A stretch of DNA of 64,000 nucleotides from Flavobacterium sp. SH_e (GTDB taxonomy: Bacteria > Bacteroidota > Bacteroidia > Flavobacteriales > Flavobacteriaceae). The notes beneath the pieces were generated by a model. That model did no database searches and was not told where the DNA came from. It saw nothing but the letters and a program-made list of their open reading frames with translations. Both the position numbers and the translations under genes were made by a program. Shown piece after piece: positions 1-8,798 of the stretch. The stretch is taken from the NCBI RefSeq assembly GCF_025717045.1, contig NZ_JAOVZN010000004.1:79395-143394 (forward strand), read 5' to 3'. The first letter of the stretch is position 1; each line of letters opens with the position of its first letter.

Positions 1-193
1 AGACCTCATTCAAACCCAAGGGATTCGGAACAACTTCTGCCAATTCAGTTCCTACACCTATCTTCTTTAGTCCATGTGCAAAAATAAGTTCCAATGAAAC
101 GGCAATCCTAAAAAAGAACAAAACAAAGTTATTCAATCTGGTTCCAACATTTGAATATAGCAGCGAAAAAAAAATATTTATCATGGTTTTCAT
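1..193 (-). CDS. DoxX-family membrane protein, N-terminal part, cut by window edge
   Basis: An open frame of 64 codons starts at the ATG at 193 and runs off the left edge of the window. The translation contains a hydrophobic stretch followed by RIAVSLELIFAHGLKKIG. This resembles the first membrane helix and HG motif of DoxX proteins, small four-helix inner-membrane proteins of poorly defined redox or quinone-linked role. It lies 113 bases downstream of the isochorismatase-like gene on the same strand and is probably the last visible gene of the operon that starts at 4606. A second DoxX gene lies at 7267. The family call rests only on the N-terminus. Confidence 0.6.
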   Translation of the reverse strand, partial: MKTMINIFFSLLYSNVGTRLNNFVLFFFRIAVSLELIFAHGLKKIGVGTELAEVVPNPLGLNEV

Positions 194-306
194 TTTTAGA
201 TTAACTTTTAATTTTATTGGCCTAATTAAGTACATTCTCCAGATTATCAATTCAGAGCTTGTCTTATTGAAGGCCAATAAATTAAACTATTCATTTATAC
301 AATAAA

Positions 307-996
307 CTAGTGTTTAAGCATTGCTCTGCTGTATTGAACACCAATTCCGTAAGAACCGCCAAATCTTTGAACTAAATCTGTAACAGCTGTATACGTTTCC
401 GATCTTCCCCAGTCGCGCTGCAATTCTAATAAATACTGCATTGACGTAATTGGTCTTGCTCCAGCCTGAACCATGCGAGTTACCGCCTGATTGTGAGCTT
501 CGTCTGTTACATCCCCGCTTGCGTCAGTGATTACATAGACAGTATAGCCGTCATTTATAGCTGATAGCGCAGGTCCTACAATACAGACAGAAGTCCATAA
601 ACCGCCCATTACAATGGTTTTGTTTCCTTTGCTTACTACCTCTTTGTAAGCATTGGCATCTTCCCAGAAATTCATAGTACTTCTGTCAAAATATTTGGTG
701 CTTGATTTAGGATAAAATTCCTGAACTTCAGGAAAAACGGGACCACTGAAAGACTCTTCTGCTACTGTTGTAATTACTGTAGCTACTTTAAAAATCTTTG
801 ATGCTCCTGCAACCATTCCTGTATTTGTTCGCAGCTGATCTACAGGAATATTGCCTACTGAGAATGCCATCTGACCTTCATGATCCACTAAAACCAATGT
901 GTGATTTTTAGGAGTCAATAATTGCGGACTTGGTTTTTGTGCAAATGCAGTTAGAGATGACAATACAACTGCTGCTGTTAAGAGTAACTTTTTCAT
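307..996 (-). CDS. Secreted isochorismatase-like cysteine hydrolase
   Basis: This 229-residue protein starts with a Sec signal peptide (residues 1-20, cleavage after AFAQ). The rest is an isochorismatase-like alpha/beta fold of the YcaC-like type. The probable catalytic residues are Asp38 in LVLVDHEGQ, Lys126 in GNKTIVMGG and nucleophile Cys138 in LWTSVCIVG. Such enzymes hydrolyse amides or related bonds; the substrate cannot be told from the sequence. Export to the periplasm is unusual for a mainly cytoplasmic family. It follows the alpha/beta hydrolase at 1086 by 89 bases on the same strand and probably belongs to the operon that starts at 4606. The family is clear, the reaction is not. Confidence 0.8.
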   Translation of the reverse strand: MKKLLLTAAVVLSSLTAFAQKPSPQLLTPKNHTLVLVDHEGQMAFSVGNIPVDQLRTNTGMVAGASKIFKVATVITTVAEESFSGPVFPEVQEFYPKSSTKYFDRSTMNFWEDANAYKEVVSKGNKTIVMGGLWTSVCIVGPALSAINDGYTVYVITDASGDVTDEAHNQAVTRMVQAGARPITSMQYLLELQRDWGRSETYTAVTDLVQRFGGSYGIGVQYSRAMLKH

Positions 997-1085
997 AATA
1001 GTTGAGATTTATTGATTAATTTAATTGGATTGAGAAATAATTTCTTGGATAGATTTAAAGTATTCCAAAGCATTGATGAATACTG

Positions 1086-2060
1086 TTATTTAATTTTTTT
1101 ACTCAAAAAATTTATAATAAGCTTTGAAACTTCTGAGTAGTGTTCTTCTAAGGCAAAATGGCCTCCGTTTACGAAATGAATTTCTGCACTTGGATTATCT
1201 TTCTTATAAGCATTTGCTCCTGGTGCTGTAAAAAACTGGTCATTTTTACCCCAAATAACCAGCATAGGCGGTTGATATTTTGCAAAATACTGATGCCATT
1301 TTTCATATAGTGCGATATTGGATCCGTAATCGCGAAAAAGTGCCAGCTGTATAACGTCATTTCCAGCTCGATCCAAATAATACTGATCAACGATATAGCT
1401 TTCTGGTGCCACGTTTTCAGAATTTTCAGCGCCTGTTAGATACTGCCATTTTGTAGCATCAAGCATCAGGAAAAAACGTGCTGCCTTTTCTGTTTCAGTA
1501 TTTTGATTTTCGATGTATGCTGTAAGAGGTTTTAAAATTTCGCCTAAGCCTTCAACGTAAGCATTTGCATTTTGAATTATAAATGATTGAATCAGTTCAG
1601 GTCGTCTCGTTGCTATCCTCAAACCGACAGGTCCTCCATAATCCTGAATATAAAAACTCGCTTTCTTAATTTTCAGTTTATCTATGAAGTGCTCTATCGT
1701 AACTGATAAGTTGTCAAATGTATATTGATACTTCTCTGGAGTTGGAGCACTGCTTTGTCCAAAACCCGGATAATCAGGAGCAATAACGTGATAATTGCCA
1801 GCCAGCTCGGTCATCAGATTTCGATACATATGAGAAGAAGACGGAAACCCGTGCAATAGGATAATTGTAGGCTTTGCTATTTCTCCCGCTTCACGGTAAA
1901 ATATATTTAAACCGTCAACAAGTATTGTTTTGTATTGAACAGGATTGTAAATAATATTATTTTTTACCTTTCCATTTTGCTCCGCAGAAAACTTTGCATA
2001 CAACTTAAATTGATTGACACTCACTATCGTCAGCATCAATAGGATAATTTTTATTTTCAT
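1086..2060 (-). CDS. Exported alpha/beta hydrolase, epoxide hydrolase/haloalkane dehalogenase-like
   Basis: This 324-residue protein has a hydrophobic N-terminal signal segment (about residues 1-22) and then an alpha/beta hydrolase core. The oxyanion-hole motif HGFPSSSH is at about residue 70. The nucleophile elbow carries aspartate rather than serine (Asp140 in FYIQDYGGPVG), as in epoxide hydrolases and haloalkane dehalogenases. The later acid is probably the Asp in WGKNDQFF and the base is His301 in GGHFALEEH. It is paralogous to the proteins at 13632 and 14546, which share HG-P-SSSH and DYG(G/A)P but lack a signal peptide. It lies 42 bases after the amidohydrolase gene in the same operon. 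The substrate is unknown. Confidence 0.8.
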   Translation of the reverse strand: MKIKIILLMLTIVSVNQFKLYAKFSAEQNGKVKNNIIYNPVQYKTILVDGLNIFYREAGEIAKPTIILLHGFPSSSHMYRNLMTELAGNYHVIAPDYPGFGQSSAPTPEKYQYTFDNLSVTIEHFIDKLKIKKASFYIQDYGGPVGLRIATRRPELIQSFIIQNANAYVEGLGEILKPLTAYIENQNTETEKAARFFLMLDATKWQYLTGAENSENVAPESYIVDQYYLDRAGNDVIQLALFRDYGSNIALYEKWHQYFAKYQPPMLVIWGKNDQFFTAPGANAYKKDNPSAEIHFVNGGHFALEEHYSEVSKLIINFLSKKIK

Positions 2061-2102
2061 TTTATGATATTATTTAGATGCATTTAATGCTTTAGAAATA
2101 TC

Positions 2103-3899
2103 TTATTTTTGATAACCTCCATAAAAATTGACAGGTGACCAGTCAGGAATTGCTTTTTCTGATGCAGGTCCCAATTTTGAAAACTCTTTATCTCCAAAGA
2201 CTACATTTCCTCCTACTACTGTTAATACAGCTGATAAATCTTTTATTTGGCTTTCTTCAATAGTGAAATAATCATCAGATAGAAGGATAAAATCGGCAAA
2301 CATTCCTTTTTCTAAAGTGCCTTTGACATTTTCTTCTTTGGATACCCAAGCACTGCCTTTGGTATATAAGAATAAAGCTTCTTGACGGCTAAGCAGGTTA
2401 TCAGGAGCACTTAATTGCATTCCTCCCACAGTTTTACCAGAAACCATCCAGTATAAAGCAGGCCACGGATTATAACTGGCAACTCTTGTCCCGTCGGTTC
2501 CTGCTCCTACAGGAATTCCCATTTTGATCATTAATTTTAAAGGCGGTGCATATTTAGCTTTGGCCGCTCCGTACCTTTCAACAAAATATTCTCCTGCGTA
2601 AGCCATTCTAGACTGAATAGCAATTCCTCCATTAAGTGCTTTTATTCTTTTCAGCTGTGGTTCTGTAACTGTTTCTGCGTGATCAAACAGCCATCTTTCC
2701 TTTGCTAATTTCCCATTAGTTTCTTTATTGACTTCTTCGATAACATCTAATAAATTAGCAATGGTTTCACCATAAGTGGCATGAATTCTGAACGGCCATC
2801 CGCTATCGACATGCAGGCGGATTACTTTCTTAATATCATTTCTCCACGATGGTCTATCTTCGAGCATAGGCTGCGGTGCCAAGAAATTTTCAAAGTCACC
2901 TGCGCTCCATGTCAGGAATTCTCCTCCTCCTTCTAATTCGTATCCATGTTCCAAATGAATTTCTCCATTGTGACCTACTTTATTTGATTTTATCCAATTT
3001 TGAAATTCTTCGAATTCACTTCCTTTATTTTGAGGAAATAAATAATAAGACAATCTTATTGGCATTTTTCCCTGATCTGCAAGTTTTTTTGTAGCATCAT
3101 AATCCTTCGGAAACACATGTCCTCCACCTCCGGCATCGATACCGCTGGTGATACCAAAGCGATTCAATTCTCTATAAAATTGTCTGGTTGAATTAGACAT
3201 TTGCTCTTCAGTCATGGAAGGAAGCGCTCCAATACCCGCATAAAGTATCGTCGGATTCGGTTCTGCGAGAAACACTCCTGTCAGTTTACCATCTGGACCT
3301 TTTTCATACGAGCTTCCTTCGGGCGGTTTCGTATTTTCGTCAATTTTAAGAGCTTTTAAACCGCTTTTATTCATCCAAGCTCTGCTGTAAAGAAATAATA
3401 CAAAGGCGGGAACATCACCTGTTGCCTCATTAATTTCCTGAACGGTGGGGAATCTTTTTTCTTCAAATTGAAAAGGACTCCATCCTCCTACGACACGTAC
3501 CCACTGCCCTTTTGGAGTTCTTGCTGCCTGTTCTTTTAGCATTTGCAATGCTTTTTTTAAAGACTTGACACCATCCCATCTTAATTCGGCATTATAAAAA
3601 CGTCCGCCTCTCGTGAGATGCAAATGAGAATCATTCAATCCCGGAATAACTGTCCTTCCATTAGCATCAATAACTTTGGTCTGTTCTCCTTTGAGTTTTA
3701 GCATTTCCTCATTCGTTCCAAATGCTAACACTTTTCCTTTTTTTACTGCTATTGCTTCTGCAATTATGCTGTTCTTGTCCATAATGGCTATTTTACCATT
3801 GGTCACAATTAAATCGGCTGCAGTCAAATTTTCTTTTTTCTCCTTTTGACAGGAAATAAATAGTATTATGATCAATACTGAATATAAAATTTTTCTCAT
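2103..3899 (-). CDS. Amidohydrolase lipoprotein, YtcJ-like (amidohydrolase family 3)
   Basis: This 598-residue protein starts with a lipoprotein signal (LFISC, lipidated Cys17). It then shows the metal-dependent amidohydrolase pattern of the YtcJ/amidohydrolase-3 group. The early metal ligands are in LNDSHLHLTRGG, internal histidines occur in IHLEHGYE, RIHATYGE and FDHAET, and the late aspartate is in VGAGTDGTR. Length and layout fit full-length members of the family, which hydrolyse amides or esters. The lipid anchor puts it in the periplasm or at the cell surface. It starts 17 bases after the end of the alpha/beta hydrolase gene at 3917 and is second in that operon. The substrate is not known. 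Confidence 0.85.
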   Translation of the reverse strand: MRKILYSVLIIILFISCQKEKKENLTAADLIVTNGKIAIMDKNSIIAEAIAVKKGKVLAFGTNEEMLKLKGEQTKVIDANGRTVIPGLNDSHLHLTRGGRFYNAELRWDGVKSLKKALQMLKEQAARTPKGQWVRVVGGWSPFQFEEKRFPTVQEINEATGDVPAFVLFLYSRAWMNKSGLKALKIDENTKPPEGSSYEKGPDGKLTGVFLAEPNPTILYAGIGALPSMTEEQMSNSTRQFYRELNRFGITSGIDAGGGGHVFPKDYDATKKLADQGKMPIRLSYYLFPQNKGSEFEEFQNWIKSNKVGHNGEIHLEHGYELEGGGEFLTWSAGDFENFLAPQPMLEDRPSWRNDIKKVIRLHVDSGWPFRIHATYGETIANLLDVIEEVNKETNGKLAKERWLFDHAETVTEPQLKRIKALNGGIAIQSRMAYAGEYFVERYGAAKAKYAPPLKLMIKMGIPVGAGTDGTRVASYNPWPALYWMVSGKTVGGMQLSAPDNLLSRQEALFLYTKGSAWVSKEENVKGTLEKGMFADFILLSDDYFTIEESQIKDLSAVLTVVGGNVVFGDKEFSKLGPASEKAIPDWSPVNFYGGYQK

Positions 3900-3916
3900 T
3901 TTGCTTTTTTTTTATA

Positions 3917-4606
3917 TTATGATGAGTGTAGAGAAGCTTTAACAATTACCTCAGCTACAGCTTCAGGTTGCGATATATAAATGGCATGGCTTCCCTTTAC
4001 GTAAGTAGCAGCTGTTTTAGAACGTTTGTACATTGCTTCCTGAATTTCGGGCGGGATACTTTTGTCCTCGGTCGCAATTACAGCATAAGAAGGTCTTGAT
4101 TTCCACGCTGCTTTTTTAATTGGTGTTACAAATCCTTTAGCATAAAAAGCACCTTGTGAAGCAAACATAAAATCTGCATCTTCTGCACTTATATCAGCAC
4201 ATATTCCCATATGATATTTATCTTTATCATAGTAGATAATACCATTTTCATCTGCAGGCAAAACTCCATTCTCTGGTGTTGGCGGAGCAGTTTTCAACCA
4301 TTGCAAAGCTGTTTCTCCATCTCCAGGCTGAAATGCCGCCACATAAACTAAAGCTGCCACATTTTGATGGTTACCAGCTTCGGTAATAATTGCTCCACCA
4401 TAGGAATGACCAACAAGAACAGCGCTTTCGTCAATTTTGTCTAAAGCAATATTTACAACTTGAACACCATCTTCTAACGATGTTAATGGATTATGAACCA
4501 CTGTTATATTATATCCTTTAGCTTTGAGAATATCATATATACCTCGCCATCCTGAACCATCTGCAAATGCACCATGAACAAGGACTATATTTTTGATTAT
4601 ATTCAT
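3917..4606 (-). CDS. Cytoplasmic alpha/beta hydrolase, EstC-like, first gene of operon
   Basis: This 229-residue protein has no signal peptide and a compact alpha/beta hydrolase fold. The N-terminal motif is LVHGAFADGSGW, the nucleophile Ser68 lies in LVGHSYGGA, the acid is probably the Asp in ATEDKSIPPE, and His207 lies in GSHAIYISQP. This layout is shared with EstC-type esterases and with the neighbouring exported protein at 4928. It is the promoter-proximal gene of a minus-strand operon that continues with the amidohydrolase, the Asp-type hydrolase and the isochorismatase-like gene. Upstream, at 4741-4812, lies the conserved block also found before two other operons here. The substrate is unknown. 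Confidence 0.82.
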   Translation of the reverse strand: MNIIKNIVLVHGAFADGSGWRGIYDILKAKGYNITVVHNPLTSLEDGVQVVNIALDKIDESAVLVGHSYGGAIITEAGNHQNVAALVYVAAFQPGDGETALQWLKTAPPTPENGVLPADENGIIYYDKDKYHMGICADISAEDADFMFASQGAFYAKGFVTPIKKAAWKSRPSYAVIATEDKSIPPEIQEAMYKRSKTAATYVKGSHAIYISQPEAVAEVIVKASLHSS

Positions 4607-4927
4607 ATTGTTTTATTTTAAATATTCAAACACTTGTTTTTTTTGCAGTTTTAAGACCTTAGAAATATTATGACAACTTTTGATTAGAAAATTTTGAGAG
4701 TTATTAAAGCTTCACAAACTGACTTTGATATTATTGTTGAAGCAAAATTACACCCAATGAAGAGCTTCTTTTCTGTGAATAATTCACTATAAATTATAAA
4801 AAACTAAGATTTCAAAAACTTCGATGCTTAATCTCATTAAAAACAATCTGAAAGACTGATAAATACGGTATAAAAAACTTCTGCTAATCATTAATGCAAC
4901 TAGCAGAAGCTTAATAGTTACTGCAAT
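4607..4927. other. Non-coding stretch between two hydrolase genes
   Basis: No gene is visible here. The part near 4741-4812 holds the promoter and regulatory block of the operon that reads leftward from 4606. The remainder, including the 115 bases downstream of 4812 toward the end of the gene at 4928, is AT-rich and shows no further clear structure. Confidence 0.6.
4741..4812 (-). promoter_or_regulatory. Promoter with shared upstream block (site 1)
   Basis: On the minus strand, TAATTTTG (4748-4741) matches the Bacteroidetes -7 element TAnnTTTG; no TTTG -33 element is seen. Upstream lie a perfect 13-base palindrome GTGAATAATTCAC (4775-4787, plus-strand reading), the block AATTATAA (4792-4799) and AAGATTT (4806-4812). 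The same elements recur at the same distances before two other operons (8636 and 15977). Transcription would start near 4737, about 130 bases before the gene at 4606. A missing -33 element with a site centred near -44 suggests an activator-dependent promoter; the binding protein is inferred, not shown. Confidence 0.6.
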
Positions 4928-5722
4928 TTATTTTGCTTCCTCACTTAATATAGAAGCGACCACAGCTGGCTGTGAGAAAAAAGGAGTATGACTGGTTGGC
5001 AAAGAATATGTTCTGGTTACATTAGCTCCTTTTGCCATACTTTTTTGCAGTGTAAGCCCTATTGCATGATCATATTCCGTAAAAATATACACCTTGTTTA
5101 TCTTTCCAAAATTGGCAGCAGTTAGTGTAACTGGAGTTGCTAAAGGCCCTAATGGTTCAGCTTTAAAGTTAGCAACTAGCCTTTCAGCAGTTTTACTTGG
5201 CGCGTCTGCTGCGAAGAAATCTAAAATCCCATTTTTGGCAATTCCAACTACTCCTGCTTTTTCATCTGGCTGTATGTATTGTCCTATGTGAGTTTCTTTA
5301 TCTGCAGCTGAAATAGAGAAAAGACTTTCTCCATTATTTGGCAGAAATGCGCAAAGGTAAATCAGTTTTTTAATCTGTCCCGGAATTTGCTCTGCGGTCT
5401 CACTGACCACCATTCCGCCAAAACTATGGCCAACAAGAGTTACATTTTTTCTTGTTCCGATTGCTTTTTTGACCGTGTCAACATATCCTTGTAGCGTTAG
5501 AGATGAGACAGGTGTCTGGTCATCTCCATGTCCTGGCAGATTTACTACTATTACTTCATTGCCACTTTTTTTAAGTGATGCTTCAACATCCTTAAAATCC
5601 TTAGCCGATGACCATGCACCATGAACAATAACAATTGTGCTTGGATTAGCTGTATTAGCCTGAAGCGGTGCTCCGATAGCAGTCATTAAAATAATTGCTG
5701 CTGTTGTAATTGATTTTCTCAT
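4928..5722 (-). CDS. Exported alpha/beta hydrolase, EstC-like paralogue
   Basis: This 264-residue protein starts with a signal peptide (about residues 1-22, ending near APLQANTA). The alpha/beta hydrolase motifs are IVHGAWSSAKDF, nucleophile serine in LVGHSFGGMV and histidine in TSHTPFFSQP near the C-terminus. It resembles the cytoplasmic protein at 3917 in layout and in the HGA...GHS(Y/F)GG spacing, so the two are probably ancient duplicates sent to different compartments. It lies 115 bases after the porin gene and is probably the last gene of the operon that begins at 8486. The substrate is unknown. Confidence 0.8.
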   Translation of the reverse strand: MRKSITTAAIILMTAIGAPLQANTANPSTIVIVHGAWSSAKDFKDVEASLKKSGNEVIVVNLPGHGDDQTPVSSLTLQGYVDTVKKAIGTRKNVTLVGHSFGGMVVSETAEQIPGQIKKLIYLCAFLPNNGESLFSISAADKETHIGQYIQPDEKAGVVGIAKNGILDFFAADAPSKTAERLVANFKAEPLGPLATPVTLTAANFGKINKVYIFTEYDHAIGLTLQKSMAKGANVTRTYSLPTSHTPFFSQPAVVASILSEEAK

Positions 5723-5837
5723 TTTTTAAAATTTTTATAGTTAAATTAAATGCTCATTTATTAGTGATTTCTTTATGAATTGATCTACTATTTTTAGCTA
5801 ACGTTCTATGGCTATCAATTAAAGAACAAAAGGTATT

Positions 5838-7184
5838 TTATAAGATTAAGGTTAAAGTTGCCGCTGTAAACAACATGTCTTTGCCATTACTGACATCCTT
5901 AATAAAATTGCCGCTTTTAAACCATGTTCCTTCAATAGTAAAAATCAGGTATTTATTAAATTCATAATTAAATGAAGCCCCCAGCTGATTCCCTATTTTT
6001 TTTGAATTTGAACCTGAGCTGTCAAATAATATTGAAACGTTTGGCTGGTATATGGCGTCGCTTGATGAGGCTCTCCAAAACACATCATAATCCATATTAA
6101 AAAATAGTTTTCGTGTTAACTGACATTCCAGAAATGGGTGCACATCAATTAAGTTGGAAGGCCCGATTAAGGAAGCTAAACCAAAATATGCTCCACGCGG
6201 GAAAAGCGGATTAAATGTTTCTAATGATTGATCTGTTTGTATTTTGTCTCCTGATATATATTCTGCTTTTAAACCTACTTTCTGTATTGACTTTTTTATA
6301 TTGTAACTGTAATAATTATTGGCTGAAAATGTCCATGCCTTAATATTTTTCCTTTCAAATCTTCCAAATTGATAGGCTGCTTCTATATCATAAAACCAAT
6401 TGGATTGATTTCCAAAAATTCTAAACCCTGCCGTATTTCTATTTTCCGATCCTGAAAATGTATTGAATGTGCTTTCCGATTTCTGAAGGTTAAGGAGATA
6501 TATTTCTACGTTATTCACATATTTAATTTCTCTCAAAAGTGAATAGAAACCAATAAGTTTAGTATCATCGTCAATTTTATCGTTGAAATTTCCGAATCTA
6601 TTTTTTACATGATAACTGTAAAAGGCATCCGCAGAAAAATTCTTTTTGTTGAAGGTGATTTTCATAGCATCAAATGCCTGTCTGCTATTTGGTCCTTCGC
6701 GCACTGAAATCAATCTTTGCGATCCATAATACAATTCCTGCCTTCCTATTCTAAATTTTATACTTCGAAAATTAACGTCAATAAACAGCTGATGGAGATC
6801 TAAAGGATTTTCTTCAATCGGATTCGGATTTTCTCTGCTGATCGCAACGCTGCTTTGCAGCTGACTAAATAATCGAAATGAGTTGCCTACTTTTAAATCA
6901 CCATAAAAGAGAGTTCTGTTGAGTAGAAAACCATTATTATCCTTCAAGTTTTCATCCCAATTTTCATTTTCAAAATATTGATATTGAGTCCTGTTTTCGG
7001 CTCCAAAAAAAAGAAATGACTGAGACTTTTTCGATATTGTAATCTGTTTGGCTTTATAATACAAACTCTGATTTGTACTGTCTATTGAAATGACATCATT
7101 ATATCGTAAAAACTTGAATTCATTTATCTGCTGCGAATACAAAACGGAATGGAATGCTGCCATAATAAGAATATATTTTTTCAC
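5838..7184 (-). CDS. Outer-membrane porin, alginate-export family
   Basis: This 448-residue protein starts with a signal peptide (MKKYILIMAAFHSVLYSQQ). The rest consists of amphipathic beta strands typical of a large monomeric barrel. The pattern LFIDVNFRSIKFRIGRQEL followed by YYGSQRLISVREGPN is characteristic of the alginate-export porin family, and the protein ends in a hydrophobic strand (ATLTLIL). Despite the family name, relatives in this phylum are often found with unrelated catabolic genes, so alginate is not implied. Its place in an operon with DoxX and a secreted hydrolase suggests passage of a small organic compound across the outer membrane. Confidence 0.8.
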   Translation of the reverse strand: MKKYILIMAAFHSVLYSQQINEFKFLRYNDVISIDSTNQSLYYKAKQITISKKSQSFLFFGAENRTQYQYFENENWDENLKDNNGFLLNRTLFYGDLKVGNSFRLFSQLQSSVAISRENPNPIEENPLDLHQLFIDVNFRSIKFRIGRQELYYGSQRLISVREGPNSRQAFDAMKITFNKKNFSADAFYSYHVKNRFGNFNDKIDDDTKLIGFYSLLREIKYVNNVEIYLLNLQKSESTFNTFSGSENRNTAGFRIFGNQSNWFYDIEAAYQFGRFERKNIKAWTFSANNYYSYNIKKSIQKVGLKAEYISGDKIQTDQSLETFNPLFPRGAYFGLASLIGPSNLIDVHPFLECQLTRKLFFNMDYDVFWRASSSDAIYQPNVSILFDSSGSNSKKIGNQLGASFNYEFNKYLIFTIEGTWFKSGNFIKDVSNGKDMLFTAATLTLIL

Positions 7185-7266
7185 TCTTTTTAATTTATTT
7201 TAATCAGCATACAAAAGGTTTAGAATCACATTCAATTCCGAACATTAGAAATTGCGCATCAAATAG

Positions 7267-7716
7267 TTATAGATCTTTTTTAATAAAAATTTTGTCCGCT
7301 GCAAATTTACCGCCTCCCAAAATGAGCAATGCAAGAGCCATTCCAATCCATAGAATAAAATATTCATAGCCTTCTCCTTTTAGAGTTCCAAACCAATTCA
7401 TAAAGAATCCGTTTTTAAAATGAGTTGTCACGATCATCCCAACAGGAAGAGCCACATACGCAGCAGCGATGACTCTTGTTCCCAATCCTGCTATTAGCGC
7501 GAATGCCCCAACAGTTTCAAGCATAATTACTAAAAAACCAATAATCCAAGGCATTCCCACAGATTCTGTGAAGAAAAGCATCGTTTTAGAAAATCCGAAG
7601 CCGCCATACCATCCCAACAATTTTTGCATGCCATGCATCAGGACAACAGAACCTAGAATCAGCCTTAAAATTAAAGGCGCATACGATTCGCTTGTATCAA
7701 ATAATTTATTTTTCAT
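7267..7716 (-). CDS. DoxX-family inner-membrane protein
   Basis: This 149-residue protein has four hydrophobic helices. The first carries LRLILGSVVLMHGMQKLLG, the typical R-x-x-x-G...HG-x-x-K pattern of DoxX proteins, and the later loop motif GEGYEYFILWIG also fits. DoxX proteins are inner-membrane proteins often linked to thiol or quinone redox functions, but their biochemistry is poorly defined. It starts 11 bases after the hypothetical gene at 7728 and precedes the porin gene by 82 bases, in the operon from 8486. It is the second DoxX gene in the window (see 1-193). Confidence 0.85.
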   Translation of the reverse strand: MKNKLFDTSESYAPLILRLILGSVVLMHGMQKLLGWYGGFGFSKTMLFFTESVGMPWIIGFLVIMLETVGAFALIAGLGTRVIAAAYVALPVGMIVTTHFKNGFFMNWFGTLKGEGYEYFILWIGMALALLILGGGKFAADKIFIKKDL

Positions 7717-7727
7717 GATGTTTTTAA

Positions 7728-8135
7728 TTAAAATTCAGGTTCAGTAGCCAGCTTCTTAAAACTAAAAAATGCTGCTATTCGTGATTTAATATTTTTCAAA
7801 TCCAAAAATGAAGATTGAGCTTTTACTTTTAAAAGACCAGTATTCTGTTCTTCTCGGATGGTTTGTCCCAGGAGAAATGAACCTCCAGAAAAAACGGAAT
7901 TTTCTATACCGTACAAATTTTCAATTTCGCGGTCTAATGAGACAACATAATGCCCTTCTTCTGAGATTTGAAAATTGTAATCATAATTTTCGATCACTTT
8001 TCTAAGTATCGCATTATTTGTTTCCTCAAAATTGGGGTTAATGGTGACTTCCTCTTTAGTATCTGGATAAATGCCTGTTTGAAAATCTTGTGCAAATTCA
8101 TTTTCAAAAGGCATAAAGTTTATTGTTAAATCCAT
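7728..8135 (-). CDS. Conserved-looking hypothetical protein
   Basis: I do not recognise this 135-residue protein. It has no signal peptide or membrane helix, and is acidic at the N-terminal half with a basic, hydrophobic C-terminal part (KNIKSRIAAFFSFKKL). It lies between the small protein at 8187 and the DoxX gene, with gaps of 51 and 11 bases, so it is very probably translated as part of this operon. Its role may be linked to the porin/DoxX genes, but nothing in the sequence says how. Confidence 0.6.
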   Translation of the reverse strand: MDLTINFMPFENEFAQDFQTGIYPDTKEEVTINPNFEETNNAILRKVIENYDYNFQISEEGHYVVSLDREIENLYGIENSVFSGGSFLLGQTIREEQNTGLLKVKAQSSFLDLKNIKSRIAAFFSFKKLATEPEF

Positions 8136-8186
8136 ATTTTTTATTTTTTGATTAATTACCTTATTTTATTTAGGATCTAGAAACAC

Positions 8187-8486
8187 TTATCTTATTTGCA
8201 GTTTTTGAATCATTGCCGCATTCAAATTATCACTATAAGCTCCATAAGCATCTACCAATAATCCTTTAACACCACTCTGGGTGCGAATGGCGTAGAGTAT
8301 CGATGAATCATCTGGGTTAGAATCACCTTCAAATCGATAAAAAGCGTCCACATGGAACTCATTTGCTTCAAAAGTTTGGTTTAATGTTTTACAGTTTAAT
8401 GTCGAGTTGCTGAGATTAAAATCAAACGTATATCCTTCAGCTTGTTTTGTGTTAATTGCTTCTGTGAGCGTATCGTAATTTGTCAT
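8187..8486 (-). CDS. Small protein of the family often labelled phosphoribosylpyrophosphate synthetase
   Basis: This 99-residue protein matches a small family found across Bacteroidetes with the layout YDTLTEAI, GYTFDFN, VDAFYRFEGDSNPDDSS, then a C-terminal KGLLVDAYG motif. Database entries often call the family phosphoribosylpyrophosphate synthetase, but it lacks the PRPP-synthetase domains and that name is misleading. The true role is unknown. It is the first gene of the operon leading to the DoxX, porin and exported hydrolase genes, about 145 bases downstream of the predicted start at the shared block 8636-8707. Confidence 0.65.
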   Translation of the reverse strand: MTNYDTLTEAINTKQAEGYTFDFNLSNSTLNCKTLNQTFEANEFHVDAFYRFEGDSNPDDSSILYAIRTQSGVKGLLVDAYGAYSDNLNAAMIQKLQIR

Positions 8487-8635
8487 TTTTTAGATTCTTT
8501 TAGTTGGTTATAATTTTCAGATCTTCAGATTTAATTATCGTCTGCTCTGTCTCATGTTTCTATACTTTGAAATACTCTTTAGTCTGTAAACTTTTATTCT
8601 TCTAAATTGTAATCAACAGATTTTCTTTTCGTTAG

Positions 8636-8707
8636 AACAAAATTAATTCTAAGTACAGCTTCAAATCCTATGGAAAAGTTGTGAAGAATTATAAATATTA
8701 AAGATTT
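8636..8707 (-). promoter_or_regulatory. Promoter with shared upstream block (site 3)
   Basis: On the minus strand TAATTTTG (8645-8638) matches the -7 consensus. Upstream, AATTATAA (8687-8694) and AAGATTT (8701-8707) stand at exactly the distances seen at sites 1 and 2: 65 bases from the start of the AACAAAATTA element to AAGATTT. The palindrome seen at the other two sites is weak at the aligned position here, but a GTGAA half-site is present 11 bases further on (8681). Transcription would start near 8632 and serve the gene at 8486. Confidence 0.5.
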
Positions 8708-8746
8708 CACCATACACTATAAATTTTGCCACTTAAATTTTTTTTC

Positions 8747-8776
8747 TTTGAATTTGAAATAAAATATCTAATTTTG
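8747..8776 (+). promoter_or_regulatory. tetR promoter
   Basis: TTTG at 8747-8750, an 18-base spacer, and TAATTTTG at 8769-8776 fit the Bacteroidetes -33/-7 consensus well. Transcription would start around 8781, leaving a leader of about 18 bases before the ATG at 8799. This supports the chosen start. Confidence 0.65.
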
Positions 8777-8798
8777 TATTAAATACTACAGAAATAAA

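Larger units (their letters stand above)
8487..8798. other. Divergent intergenic region between the small-protein operon and tetR
   Basis: This region separates the leftward operon at 8486 from the rightward tetR gene at 8799. It holds a leftward promoter with the shared upstream block (8636-8707) and a rightward tetR promoter (8747-8776). The divergent layout makes the TetR protein a natural candidate regulator of the leftward operon. Confidence 0.6.
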